Positions 30,202 to 39,883 of a stretch of DNA of 44,154 nt are shown one piece after another. A program made the translations under genes and the position numbers. Numbering within the stretch: the first letter of the stretch is position 1; each line of letters opens with the position of its first letter. A model generated the notes under the pieces. The model ran no database searches, was not told the DNA's origin, and worked only from the letters and a program-made list of their open reading frames with translations. Source of the stretch: a virus; the IMG/VR virus record IMGVR_UViG_3300050821_003066, positions 1-44,154 of that record, one strand, 5' to 3'.

Positions 30202-30896
30202 TGGCTTGGTCTAAAAATAACGATGTAACGAACACGAATACAGGCTCTCCGGTTACTGTTTCTCTTACGAATTCAACTATAGTTGGAAGCCTGATTGTGG
30301 TAGGTGTAATTAGTATACAAACTAATACATTTAATGTACCAACAGATACAGCAGGAAATACTTATGTTGATTGTGGTGTAGGGCAGTTATTGTTCAATGG
30401 AAGTGCTTACGTAATTCAGTTGTTTTACACTATTAATACTGCTGCAATATCTAATACAGTTTCAGTGTCACAGGTAGGAAATAGTGCAAGTTTCATGCGT
30501 ATAGTAGTCGAAGAATGGACTGGTAATGCTTTATCTAATCCAGTTGATGTTACAAGTAATTCTGGAAGTAATGCAAGTACGGGTACTGGTGGAGGACAGA
30601 ATGTTACAACAGGTCTGGCAACTACAAATTTTGCTGATTTAGTTATAGGATTTTGTGATGTTGTAGGAGGTACGTTAACGACAGGCACTGGATTTACAAC
30701 TGCTGCTAGTGATATCATGGAGAGTCTAATTCAGACGGTGGCAGGATCAGTAGCAGCCACGTGGAGTGATAATACTAATAGTGATTCGTATACCGCTATA
30801 ATGGCAGCGTTTAAAGCGTTTGGAAGTGGCGGTGTAACATTCAGTAATGCTTCAGTTATAGGAACAGACTTTCATTGGTTAGGTGGAGATGAATAA
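30201..30896 (+). CDS. fibre-like beta-domain protein with HWLGG end (231 aa)
   Basis: Paralogue of the 239-residue protein: TVSLTNSTIVGSLIVVGVIS, VEEWTGNALSNPVDVT, IMAAFKAFGSGGV and the tail DFHWLGGDE. Its end overlaps the start of the giant gene by 8 bases, with AGGTGGAG serving as that gene's ribosome site. Confidence 0.65.
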   Translation: MAWSKNNDVTNTNTGSPVTVSLTNSTIVGSLIVVGVISIQTNTFNVPTDTAGNTYVDCGVGQLLFNGSAYVIQLFYTINTAAISNTVSVSQVGNSASFMRIVVEEWTGNALSNPVDVTSNSGSNASTGTGGGQNVTTGLATTNFADLVIGFCDVVGGTLTTGTGFTTAASDIMESLIQTVAGSVAATWSDNTNSDSYTAIMAAFKAFGSGGVTFSNASVIGTDFHWLGGDE

Positions 30897-33800
30897 ATTG
30901 GTTAAATTTACAGTATTTTTATTTATACTGTTTGCATCATCATTACCAGGTTTCGCAACTTGTTCTGGTAGCGGCATTGCATGGTCATGTACTTCAGGTA
31001 GTACTGCCGCTCAGGTTAACACGGTAATCGGGTCAGCCTCGGACGGGGCGGTAGTGACATTCGCTAACGGCTCTTACTCGTGGAGTTCGACTATCAGTTT
31101 TTCTCTATCGACCGGAATTACTTTTATCTGCGCAAATGGAGCTACTTGCACAGTTACTTCCAGTGCTATAGCGGCCTTCGGATTCCCTACTGGGAGTTCC
31201 ACTAAACTATATCGTATATCGGGATTTACGTTTCCTTCTGCCGCTGGTACGGTATGGACCTGTCCCGCTGGAGGGTGTACTGGGACTATCACCCAATTCC
31301 GCTTTGACCACAACACCTGCACTGGGATAACGGCTTCGGCTACCGTTATCACCATAGGAGAAAATACCTCTATACAGTACGTCTACGGCGTCATTGACCA
31401 CAATACGTTCTCGAGCGCCAGTTCCTTCGCTGCTATGCAGGTATTCGGGATCGCGGATGCTAGCGCTCCTGCCAGTGCGCAGGGAACAATCAGCAACATG
31501 TTCATGGAAGACAATACGATCACCGTCACCACCATGACCGATAGCGGAACCGGAGCGATGGACGGTTGGGGGCCGATGGCCGCTGTAGTGTTCCGTCACA
31601 ATACGGTGACCAACGCCTTAGTAACAATTCACTCTGCCGAAACAGTCGGAGGACACGGGAACGGAGCAGCCAACTGGGAGGTCTACAACAATCATGTAAT
31701 TGGTACTTCCGGATCTGCTGTTCCTGACGGATATCGTCTTATTCACCATCAGGGATCGTTTGAGGAAATGTACTTCAACAACACATTTACCCCTTTCACC
31801 GAACCAATCAACTCTGATGCCTTGTCTTTGGCAGCTAATTATCCTCCGCAGTACACTGGATCGTATCCAACCATTTATCAGCCGGGGCGGGACTACCATG
31901 CCCATCTGCTCTACCCCGTCTATGGATGGAACAACCGGGACACGATAAACGGGAACAAAGTGCCGGAAGCTGATGAATCCGGATTTCCCACTTACTTTGC
32001 TCCCAATCGTGATTGGTATGACGAGGTGGGTACAGGTCCGCAAAGCTCTACTACATCGCCGTTCAATGGAACTTCTGGCGTGGGGTTCGGTACTTTAGCG
32101 AGACGTCCTTCGACCTGTACTCCAACACCTTCTGTTCTGGCACCAGATCAAGGACGAGGTGGTGTAGGTTACTTCGCTACTGATCAGGGTACGCAGGGAA
32201 TTCTATACTCTTGTACGTCAACGAATACATGGGGCGTTTGGTACACGCCTTACACTTATCCCCACCCTTTGATAAGCAGCGCAGCTTCTACTCCAACCTT
32301 CTCTCCTGGTGCAGGAACATACTCTGGTGCACAGAACGTCACACTCCATGCAACTAGTGGTGGTGTGATCTGTTGGAATACAGCAGGTGCTCCAGCAACT
32401 GACGGGGTTAGTGGCTGCACGACAGGAACTCCCTACACCGGGCCTGTAGGAGTCCCAATCACTGAGACTCTATTCGCGATAGCAGGAGGAACTGGATTCA
32501 CGGATAGCGCAGTCGGATCAGCAGCATATGTAATTAATCCAGCACAATCGGCTCTTCCTGCTCTTAAAGTAGACAATAACGAATGTAACACCAACTTCAC
32601 CTACACACTGGCCTTTCCGACAAGTTGGGCAAGTGCTACTCCGGTAGGCTGGCCAACTGCTCTTCCTTACGCAAACACCGACGCAGGCGTACAACAAGCC
32701 TTACTCGACATGGATACGTACCGTACCTCAACCGGTAAGGGGACACGGATACATATCCCTGCTAGATATGTTTATTCAGAAGCAAATGGACCGTGGATTA
32801 ACCAAACTAGTACAGTCGCAGCTACGCAATGTAACGTCATCGACTCGACGGAGGACGGTAGCCTTCCAATCGGCAGAACAGTCGGCTCGCACGGCATCCA
32901 AGACGACGTTGCAGGGAATCCTGCTGTAGTTAGTACAAGTGGGGTTACGGTTACTTTCGTCAGTGGAACTAACTTTAAATCCTTAGTCGGTGCTGGTCAG
33001 CCAGTCAATATAAACGGTATCAATTACAATACTGCCTCATCGTGGTCTCCTATAACACCTTTTACTACGTTGACACTTGCCACTAGCGCAGGAGCACAAA
33101 CAAATGTAAGCTTTACAACTACCACAGATATCGGCCTACATAATCCGAGTAACGATGGCCTGAATATGTACGACGAGTTAGGGCCGCAGAATATTGGTGG
33201 CGTTATCACAGGAGTCACCACTCTTGATGCGCACACGACAACACTGGCCGCTATCACCCTGAATGCCTCTCCGCAACTGGTTGCGCTTGCTAATGGTTAT
33301 GTCAGTCCTGGAAACTCCTACGTGGTTGATACTGGCGTAAATGCTGAAACTGTGGTCGCAGTAAGCGGAGTAAATCAGACGGGACTATATGGTGTGTTCA
33401 CGCTTAATCATGCTAGCGGGGTGACGGTAACTTATGATATAGGAACAATTACGCTGGCTAATGGTACTGTCGTGCATACTTCTGACTACAACGACGTACA
33501 GCATATGTGGACAGCAGAAAGCACGGCGGCTAATGCTTCGTCCATCCGCTTCTGCTCCCCGGTTGGCGGGCAAACAACGGCCCAGCCATCTCCTCAGTGC
33601 ACTAGCACGACGCTCGCGCCTGATCATTGGCTGATTATGGACATGGAAGCCCGTCCGAAGGCCGTATTCGTAAACGGCAGCACCCCGACTCCAGTCTTGA
33701 TGACTGGCTCGGGAGCTGAAACTGCTTGTAACCAGTACCCGCAGCACATACACTTCCGAAAAGACTGGTCACACAGCGATTGGACTAGTCTTGCGTCAGG

Positions 33801-35745
33801 ATTGAATCCTGTAGGAAACTTAATGTTCCTGAATGGTTCCTACGTTTCTGTTCTCGACACGCAGGCAGGACAGGCCATACGACCAGGCGCCGAGGGACAC
33901 ATCATTCTTATGGAAGGCTGTGGACCTTATAAGATGAACCACAATTGGCTAGAGGGGATGAGTATTGGGATGTTCTCCGGAGGGCCGGGAGGAATACTAC
34001 CGGTCGGATTGCAACAGATATTCCAAGACGTAGAGGCTCGTAGATACAAAATGGGCCGACCTTATACGTGGCTAGGCGGAAATTTAAGTGGTAATCCCCA
34101 CTTTGCAGGTAATAGTACCGTATTCAAGAACTTTAACGAACTGAAGAATGGGCAGCGCGTTCTGCACTCCGGATATATTTGGGAGAATATAGATGGTTCA
34201 GGTGGGCAGAGTGGACCTCAGGGAGATGTCACTGATCGAAATTGCTCAGCGGCTACGCCGTGCAGTAACTACAACACCATCATCACTGACGCTATATTCG
34301 AGTACGGAATCCTAAGAAATTCCTGCATTGGCATGGAGTTCGACAGATCTAATCTAGCCATAGGTAATGGTAATGGAGTGGCCTACGGGGTGTACCGCTC
34401 GACCTTGCGGCACCTACTTACTTATGGAATCAGTGGCCACAACCCAGGATGCTCCATTGCCGGAAACATCAAGGGTATAGCCTTGTCGAACGGCAGCAAG
34501 ACACTTTGGCAGGGAACTATCAAAGGGGACGGTACGACAGCAACATTCGTTGCCAACTGCTCCGTACAGCAAGGTGGTTGTCCGGGACACATCTCGAGTA
34601 TCGCGGTAAACGCCGCAGGAACTGGATGCGTGGCAGGAAGCTTAGTAATTCCTGCTCCTAACATCTCAGGCGGCACTCAGGCCGCGGGAACGTATACCTG
34701 CACCAGTGGAGCGCTAGCGACGGTAACACTCACGGCAGGTGGAACAGGCTACACATCTACCCCCTCAGTTACTCTGGCTACCGGGACAGGCACCGTAACC
34801 GTAACGATGGTCACCTCCCCAACGGCACCAACCATCGGAGCCGAAGTATTCGATATGCAGGTTGGAGATCCGGTCGCAATCACGATGTGTAACGGTACAC
34901 CAGCATTCAACAATGTCACAACTTCAAGCAACGGCGGCTTCATTAATCCTAGTCAGAGAGGTCCGCTGGCTACCGCTGCTAGCGCTCCATGGACTGGTAC
35001 TGGAATTGCTGGCAATCTGACAGTCTCCTTCCCATCCACGGTAACCGGAACCGACAACGGAGGCTTCTGCACAATTAGCGGTCTACAAGGAGGACCATTC
35101 AACCTAACCCTCCAACACGTCACGCAGATTACGGACAACACTGGCCCCGCGCTGACCAGTAACAACAGCCCGTCAGGTGGCTTCAACTTCCAGATGAATG
35201 CAGCTGTCCTTGACTCGATTATGCTAGGCGGTAATGGTTGGCTTGGTGGCTCAGTTACAGAAGGCACCCAGACGGAGAATCTGAATTACGACTCGACTAC
35301 TATGGCAGCCCACCACCTGGTATGGCCAATAGCTGTGGCGTCGAACTACACTGAGTATGGTAACAATCCAAACTATCCTGACTCCGCGGGCTGTACTGGT
35401 GCTGGATGCCACAATCCGGTAACGATGTACTTCCCAACAGCTACATTCTGCTCAGGGGCCATTGCTAACTCAAATTGCATAGGATTCTCGGGGGCCATGA
35501 GTGCAGCCTCGATGCCAATCACACTGCCTGATTATCATAGCTTCGCGCTCGATCCTACTAGTCTCTTCAAGGGAGGGGGCACGCAGCAAGCTTCAGACGG
35601 TACAGATATGGGGCCAAATATCTCCGCCATTGATGCTGCGCAAACACGGAATCAGTACAATGCACCTGGATTTTTCCCTGATGTTCAAAGCAGTGGTCCC
35701 CCGCCAACTCCCCACGGTCTAACAGTTTTAGGTGTAGGACAATAA
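30889..35745 (+). CDS. giant secreted beta-helix protein (1,618 aa)
   Basis: The ATG at 30889 is chosen over a GTG two codons earlier. A Sec signal peptide (residues 1-25) ends near FATC. Residues about 30-440 look like a right-handed parallel beta-helix of the pectate-lyase type (DGAVVTFANGSYSWSSTISF, FRFDHNTCTG, VFRHNTVTNA, VYNNHVIG). Residues about 464-546 resemble a chitobiase C-terminal-like domain (SPGAGTYSGAQNVTLHATSG). Further beta-helix-like regions follow, with Cys-containing GGTGYTSTPSVTLATG repeats near 1280-1305. It could be a depolymerase or spike, but the signal peptide suggests export. No catalytic set is certain. Confidence 0.65.
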   Translation: MNKLVKFTVFLFILFASSLPGFATCSGSGIAWSCTSGSTAAQVNTVIGSASDGAVVTFANGSYSWSSTISFSLSTGITFICANGATCTVTSSAIAAFGFPTGSSTKLYRISGFTFPSAAGTVWTCPAGGCTGTITQFRFDHNTCTGITASATVITIGENTSIQYVYGVIDHNTFSSASSFAAMQVFGIADASAPASAQGTISNMFMEDNTITVTTMTDSGTGAMDGWGPMAAVVFRHNTVTNALVTIHSAETVGGHGNGAANWEVYNNHVIGTSGSAVPDGYRLIHHQGSFEEMYFNNTFTPFTEPINSDALSLAANYPPQYTGSYPTIYQPGRDYHAHLLYPVYGWNNRDTINGNKVPEADESGFPTYFAPNRDWYDEVGTGPQSSTTSPFNGTSGVGFGTLARRPSTCTPTPSVLAPDQGRGGVGYFATDQGTQGILYSCTSTNTWGVWYTPYTYPHPLISSAASTPTFSPGAGTYSGAQNVTLHATSGGVICWNTAGAPATDGVSGCTTGTPYTGPVGVPITETLFAIAGGTGFTDSAVGSAAYVINPAQSALPALKVDNNECNTNFTYTLAFPTSWASATPVGWPTALPYANTDAGVQQALLDMDTYRTSTGKGTRIHIPARYVYSEANGPWINQTSTVAATQCNVIDSTEDGSLPIGRTVGSHGIQDDVAGNPAVVSTSGVTVTFVSGTNFKSLVGAGQPVNINGINYNTASSWSPITPFTTLTLATSAGAQTNVSFTTTTDIGLHNPSNDGLNMYDELGPQNIGGVITGVTTLDAHTTTLAAITLNASPQLVALANGYVSPGNSYVVDTGVNAETVVAVSGVNQTGLYGVFTLNHASGVTVTYDIGTITLANGTVVHTSDYNDVQHMWTAESTAANASSIRFCSPVGGQTTAQPSPQCTSTTLAPDHWLIMDMEARPKAVFVNGSTPTPVLMTGSGAETACNQYPQHIHFRKDWSHSDWTSLASGLNPVGNLMFLNGSYVSVLDTQAGQAIRPGAEGHIILMEGCGPYKMNHNWLEGMSIGMFSGGPGGILPVGLQQIFQDVEARRYKMGRPYTWLGGNLSGNPHFAGNSTVFKNFNELKNGQRVLHSGYIWENIDGSGGQSGPQGDVTDRNCSAATPCSNYNTIITDAIFEYGILRNSCIGMEFDRSNLAIGNGNGVAYGVYRSTLRHLLTYGISGHNPGCSIAGNIKGIALSNGSKTLWQGTIKGDGTTATFVANCSVQQGGCPGHISSIAVNAAGTGCVAGSLVIPAPNISGGTQAAGTYTCTSGALATVTLTAGGTGYTSTPSVTLATGTGTVTVTMVTSPTAPTIGAEVFDMQVGDPVAITMCNGTPAFNNVTTSSNGGFINPSQRGPLATAASAPWTGTGIAGNLTVSFPSTVTGTDNGGFCTISGLQGGPFNLTLQHVTQITDNTGPALTSNNSPSGGFNFQMNAAVLDSIMLGGNGWLGGSVTEGTQTENLNYDSTTMAAHHLVWPIAVASNYTEYGNNPNYPDSAGCTGAGCHNPVTMYFPTATFCSGAIANSNCIGFSGAMSAASMPITLPDYHSFALDPTSLFKGGGTQQASDGTDMGPNISAIDAAQTRNQYNAPGFFPDVQSSGPPPTPHGLTVLGVGQ

Positions 35746-35775
35746 CAAATGGAAGAAGTATAAGGAGAGGAAATA

Positions 35776-36369
35776 ATGGCAAGGCAATACTTCAATTCTA
35801 GTTTAGCTGATTCAGCAATAGTTTCAGCCTCTACGGGATCAATTACATCATTAACTGGTATTTTTACACCAGCACAAGCAAATCAATTCTTTCCTTTACC
35901 TTTTGGTGTTAACGGCGGTCCGTTTGCTGGTCAAGTCTTTCGATTTACTGCAGGGGGCCTATTTACTACTGGGACCACCGGTACTATGATCATTACTGCT
36001 GTTCATGGTCCTAGTACAGCTCAAGTAGCGCTTACTGCTGCCACCGTCCTAGCCACTTCAGCTACAATTACATATGCTCCAAGTATTACTAACGGTGCAT
36101 GGCGGATGGAAGGAGATCTTGTTTATCGTACTATCTCGAATGCGGCCACAGTATCAACAGCATGGATAGTAGGACAATTCATAGCACAAGGGGTTACTGG
36201 TACAGCTGGATATGCGTTTGTTATACCCTTTAGCTCAACAGCTGCTGTTAGTGTGGATACGACAGGGGCAGGTTCTTTGGGCAGTTATGGTGCGCTTAAT
36301 TTCGGAATTACATTTTCAGTAGCGAGTACGGTTACAGCCCAGTATACTTGTATGCAAGCTCTAAACTAA
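35776..36369 (+). CDS. virion-like protein (197 aa)
   Basis: AAGGAGAGG supports the ATG. The 197 residues are beta-rich and without cysteine pairs (FTPAQANQFFPLPFGVNGGP; GAWRMEGDLVYRTIS), typical of phage structural proteins. No signal peptide. It lies between the giant beta-helix protein and the acidic repeat proteins. Confidence 0.6.
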   Translation: MARQYFNSSLADSAIVSASTGSITSLTGIFTPAQANQFFPLPFGVNGGPFAGQVFRFTAGGLFTTGTTGTMIITAVHGPSTAQVALTAATVLATSATITYAPSITNGAWRMEGDLVYRTISNAATVSTAWIVGQFIAQGVTGTAGYAFVIPFSSTAAVSVDTTGAGSLGSYGALNFGITFSVASTVTAQYTCMQALN

Positions 36370-36370
36370 A

Positions 36371-38386
36371 ATGCCGAACTTCATAGGAGGTGTAGGAACT
36401 GGGTTTCCTATAAGCCCGTTTGAATTCTTTACACAGCCTCCTCCCTCGCAACCTCCTCCGATAATTTTAAATTGGTATGATGATACTGACCATTTCCCAC
36501 AAGATCTATTCAATTACTTTTCAGGTATAGCAGGATTGCAACTAGCTGAATATAGTATGGGGGATAATACAGAACTTCCATCGCCAATTGCCGTAGTATC
36601 AAACATAGTATTAATGGGATATACAGGCTACTGGACTTCAAAATCACTAATGTTGCAGGCTGATGATAGTACAGAACGGATTACAATTCCAACTGAAGCA
36701 TTTGATACAGATGCTGAACAACAGACTGATCCTTCTAGATTATGGGCACCGAATCAATATATAGCTAGTTTCTTCACTAATGATGACGATTTATCAGATA
36801 CTGGCGTAGAATTGATTACTTTACCGATTACAGGTTGGGATACAGATGCAGAGAATCAATTCTTACAACCCAGTTGGTATTTAGATTTAATAGAAGAACG
36901 TAATGAACTACCTATTATACTTATTGTTGCTTACGACACTGATGCAGAACAACAGAACCAACAACTAGGACTTACAGGAATACAAACAATTCAGATACCT
37001 GAGGTTGCGATTGGTGATAATAATGAACAACCTGTAATTCCAATACAGGCTTACGACACGGATGCTGAACAGCAATTCCAACAGCCTACATATCTGACAG
37101 ATAGAGATCTATCAGATGCGGGCGTAGAAATTCTGCCTCAGTTATCTGTAGCATCTGATACTATCCTAATGGGGTATAGAGGATATTTTATTCCAAAGTC
37201 TCTGATGCTTCAGTCAGATGATGGTGTAGAAAAGATAACTATAATCACGTTACTTACAGATTTTACATGGGACAACGATACAGATAATCAGTTCTTACAA
37301 GCCGCTTGGTCTAGAGATCTCTATACTCCTGAACGGGAAGTTAGTGATTTGGGAGTTGAGCGTATTATAATCCCGATTAACTCATGGCAAGACGATGCAG
37401 AGCAACAGAAATTGAATCCTGTAAGTTTTGGTTCAGATATACTAGCAGATGAGGGAGTGGAAAAGATTACTCTTCCCGCTATTGTTGCAACAACGACATG
37501 GGATGATATCAATGAACAGTCAACGCTGCTAGCTGATTACTTTAAGGATCATCTTTCAGACGAAGGAATAGAAATCCTGCCTCAGTTGTTTTCAGGTACT
37601 GATACTATATTGATGGGATATAAGGGATATTTTATTCCAAAGTCTCTGATGCTTCAGGCTGATGATAGTGTAGAATTAATAACTGTAATCGTTATAATAA
37701 CCGATCATACTTGGGACGATATTAATGAGCAACTTCCTCAAGCTCCTTGGTATCTAGATCAAGTAGAAGAAAGAAATCAATTACCTATTATCCCGAAGAT
37801 GGAAATTGATAATGATGCAGATCAACAACGTCTTAATCCATCACCTTTCGGAACAGATACCGTAATGGATGAAGAAGTAGAATTGATTACACTGGCGCCT
37901 GCTGTTCCTACTAGAGGGATGGATACAGATGCAGAAAATCAGTTATCTCAACTACCTTATCAGCTTGATGAAAGCGTATTCGATGCACAGATAGAAGTAC
38001 TCCCGCGGTTATCAGGTGCTACAGATGTTATCCTAATAGGATATCAAGGTTATAGTATACCTAGATCGTTGATGTTGCAGGCGGCTATCGAAGACGTAGA
38101 AATAATTATTGCTCCTGCACGATCTTTTGATACAGATGCAGAGCAGCAGTTCGCCTCACCACTATATCAGGTAGATAGAGATGTAACAGATGCGGGTGTG
38201 GAAAATATAATATTTTCTGGTATTACGTCATCGTTAACTTGGGACAACGATGCTGAACAGCAATTCATACCAGTCTTCTTAGCTTGTGACGATCAGATGG
38301 ATAGTGGAGTAGAGTTTATATCCCTTCCTCCATTTATCGATATAGTCGAAATAGTTGCTGGAGGTGAGGACGAAAATGACAACTAA
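36371..38386 (+). CDS. acidic DTDAEQQ-repeat protein (671 aa)
   Basis: The protein is built from many copies of an approximately 35-residue element with [YFW]D[TN]DAEQQ and DRDLSDAGVE-like parts, plus four copies of a longer element with ILMGYxGY then SLMLQ (starting near residues 80, 266, 413 and 554). It is strongly acidic and rich in Q. The regular DxDxE spacing could bind calcium. The N terminus is proline-rich (QPPPSQPPPIILNWYDD). No family is recognised, no signal peptide. Neighbours suggest a fibre or virion surface role. A second gene at 38792 shares the repeats. Confidence 0.65.
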   Translation: MPNFIGGVGTGFPISPFEFFTQPPPSQPPPIILNWYDDTDHFPQDLFNYFSGIAGLQLAEYSMGDNTELPSPIAVVSNIVLMGYTGYWTSKSLMLQADDSTERITIPTEAFDTDAEQQTDPSRLWAPNQYIASFFTNDDDLSDTGVELITLPITGWDTDAENQFLQPSWYLDLIEERNELPIILIVAYDTDAEQQNQQLGLTGIQTIQIPEVAIGDNNEQPVIPIQAYDTDAEQQFQQPTYLTDRDLSDAGVEILPQLSVASDTILMGYRGYFIPKSLMLQSDDGVEKITIITLLTDFTWDNDTDNQFLQAAWSRDLYTPEREVSDLGVERIIIPINSWQDDAEQQKLNPVSFGSDILADEGVEKITLPAIVATTTWDDINEQSTLLADYFKDHLSDEGIEILPQLFSGTDTILMGYKGYFIPKSLMLQADDSVELITVIVIITDHTWDDINEQLPQAPWYLDQVEERNQLPIIPKMEIDNDADQQRLNPSPFGTDTVMDEEVELITLAPAVPTRGMDTDAENQLSQLPYQLDESVFDAQIEVLPRLSGATDVILIGYQGYSIPRSLMLQAAIEDVEIIIAPARSFDTDAEQQFASPLYQVDRDVTDAGVENIIFSGITSSLTWDNDAEQQFIPVFLACDDQMDSGVEFISLPPFIDIVEIVAGGEDENDN

Positions 38387-38792
38387 AGAGTATCTTAAAC
38401 TATTCATAGCATTCGTTGCTATCACTCTATTCCTTTACGACGTACCGGGATTGACTCCTGTAATCCCAATTAGATCAGAAGCGACAGTTGATATCAATAC
38501 ATCCTCTGCAACAACGATATCTCTAGTTGCTCATTCTGGATCGCTTGTAACAAGATTTAGTTATCATTTAATGGCAGCCGGTACAACCAACGTTTCAATA
38601 GAATATGGGACAACATCATCAACACCATGTGATACAGGAACGACAGTGATAGATGGACCTCTCACATTAATTGCTCAAACTGGTATGACTAGTATAGATA
38701 TGGTTATTCCCGGAGGAAATGATTTGTGTTTAGTAAATAGTCAGGCTGTACAGGTGGGTGGAGCGGTTAGCTACATCAGGCATAATCAATAA
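38376..38792 (+). CDS. exported beta protein (138 aa)
   Basis: The ATG at 38376 with GGTGAGGA upstream is preferred to an earlier start at 38355. Residues about 8-24 are a signal or anchor (LFIAFVAITLFLYDVP). The rest, with SLVAHSGSLVTRFSYHLMAAG and SIEYGTTSSTPCDTGT, matches a beta-domain I have seen in many phage structural genes. It overlaps the end of the 671-residue gene by 11 bases and the next gene by 1. Confidence 0.6.
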   Translation: MTTKEYLKLFIAFVAITLFLYDVPGLTPVIPIRSEATVDINTSSATTISLVAHSGSLVTRFSYHLMAAGTTNVSIEYGTTSSTPCDTGTTVIDGPLTLIAQTGMTSIDMVIPGGNDLCLVNSQAVQVGGAVSYIRHNQ

Positions 38793-39883
38793 TGTTTGAA
38801 TACCTCTATCCTGATGAACAGTACGTAAAGCAGCTGGATATTATAATCCGGCAAGAACAGGAGGCCTTTGTAGGATTGACTGTAGCTCCGATCATACAGC
38901 AACAGGAATACGATCAACAACATGTATTATCATTACAGAAATGGCAAGTATCTTATGATGAAGTTGATGCTATAGTAATATGGCAGATTCCCAATTTTGT
39001 AGCTCCGTCGTCAGCAATGGCGGCAACTCTCAATATATCTAAGAGGCAAAGATACTGGGCACCAAAAGCAGCGATGATGGAACTTTTTCCTGTAGAATTA
39101 CCTCAATACGCTGTAGGTGTAGTTACAGGTTGGGATAGTGATGCAGAGCATCAATTTCTTCGACCTCCTTCTTTTAGTTCAGATTCCTCCGGTGAAGTTG
39201 AGTCAATTAACATCGTGGTTATTCCTGCTGCTTTTGATACAGATGCAGATCAGCAGTTTGCACAGGATCCTTATTTACTTGATAGAGAAATAAGTGATCC
39301 AACAGTAGAAACAATTTTAACAGGTATATTCCAGTTCACTTGGGATGATGCATCTGAATGGTCTAAGTCTCAACCTGAGTATTACAAAGATCATCTAATG
39401 GATGAAGGCGTAGAAAAGGTTTTCTTACCTTCCCAATTCTTTGACACAGATGCAGATCAACAACGAGCACAGGAGCCATACCAACTTGATAGAGATGTAA
39501 CAGATGCGGGAGTAGAAAATATCATACTAATTCCCATTCGCGATTTTTCATGGGATGATAGTGCTGAATGGCAACAGCTTAATCCGCTACAATTCTCATC
39601 CGATACATTAATGGATGAAGGTGTAGAACTCATTACTATCCCAATACCTATTGTAGATTTCACGTGGGATAATGATGCAGAGCAACAATTCTTACAACCC
39701 AGATGGTATCAAGATGCATTTGATGGTACGGAAGCTTATACACAAGTTCCAATTACTTTGTTCATCCTAGCAACAGGTGGTGTTACCCCTGCTTCGTTAG
39801 CAACTGGCGGAGCAATAAGTGAACCTATTCTAGCGGGGGGAATTGTTGAGCTTGTTATAGACGTAGACGGAGATATCATATGA
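38792..39883 (+). CDS. acidic DTDAEQQ-repeat protein, second member (363 aa)
   Basis: Contains the same repeat family as the 671-residue protein: GWDSDAEHQFLRP, FDTDADQQFAQDP, FDTDADQQRAQEP and WDNDAEQQFLQPRW, with WDDxxEW variants between. An APKAAMMELFPVEL motif looks like a degenerate relative of the SLMLQ element. It ends with a G/T/I-rich segment (LATGGVTPASLATGGAISEP). Two adjacent genes sharing these repeats suggest duplication and a joint role, perhaps in the same fibre. Confidence 0.65.
   Translation: MFEYLYPDEQYVKQLDIIIRQEQEAFVGLTVAPIIQQQEYDQQHVLSLQKWQVSYDEVDAIVIWQIPNFVAPSSAMAATLNISKRQRYWAPKAAMMELFPVELPQYAVGVVTGWDSDAEHQFLRPPSFSSDSSGEVESINIVVIPAAFDTDADQQFAQDPYLLDREISDPTVETILTGIFQFTWDDASEWSKSQPEYYKDHLMDEGVEKVFLPSQFFDTDADQQRAQEPYQLDRDVTDAGVENIILIPIRDFSWDDSAEWQQLNPLQFSSDTLMDEGVELITIPIPIVDFTWDNDAEQQFLQPRWYQDAFDGTEAYTQVPITLFILATGGVTPASLATGGAISEPILAGGIVELVIDVDGDII

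Noticed and set aside
36371-39883. Repeat region considered as a CRISPR-like or satellite array
   Set aside because: The repeats are in frame, variable at synonymous positions and encode a regular protein motif; no uniform repeat-spacer pattern.
25769-39883. Diversity-generating retroelement acting on the fibre-like genes
   Set aside because: No reverse transcriptase gene and no template/variable repeat pair are visible in the window.
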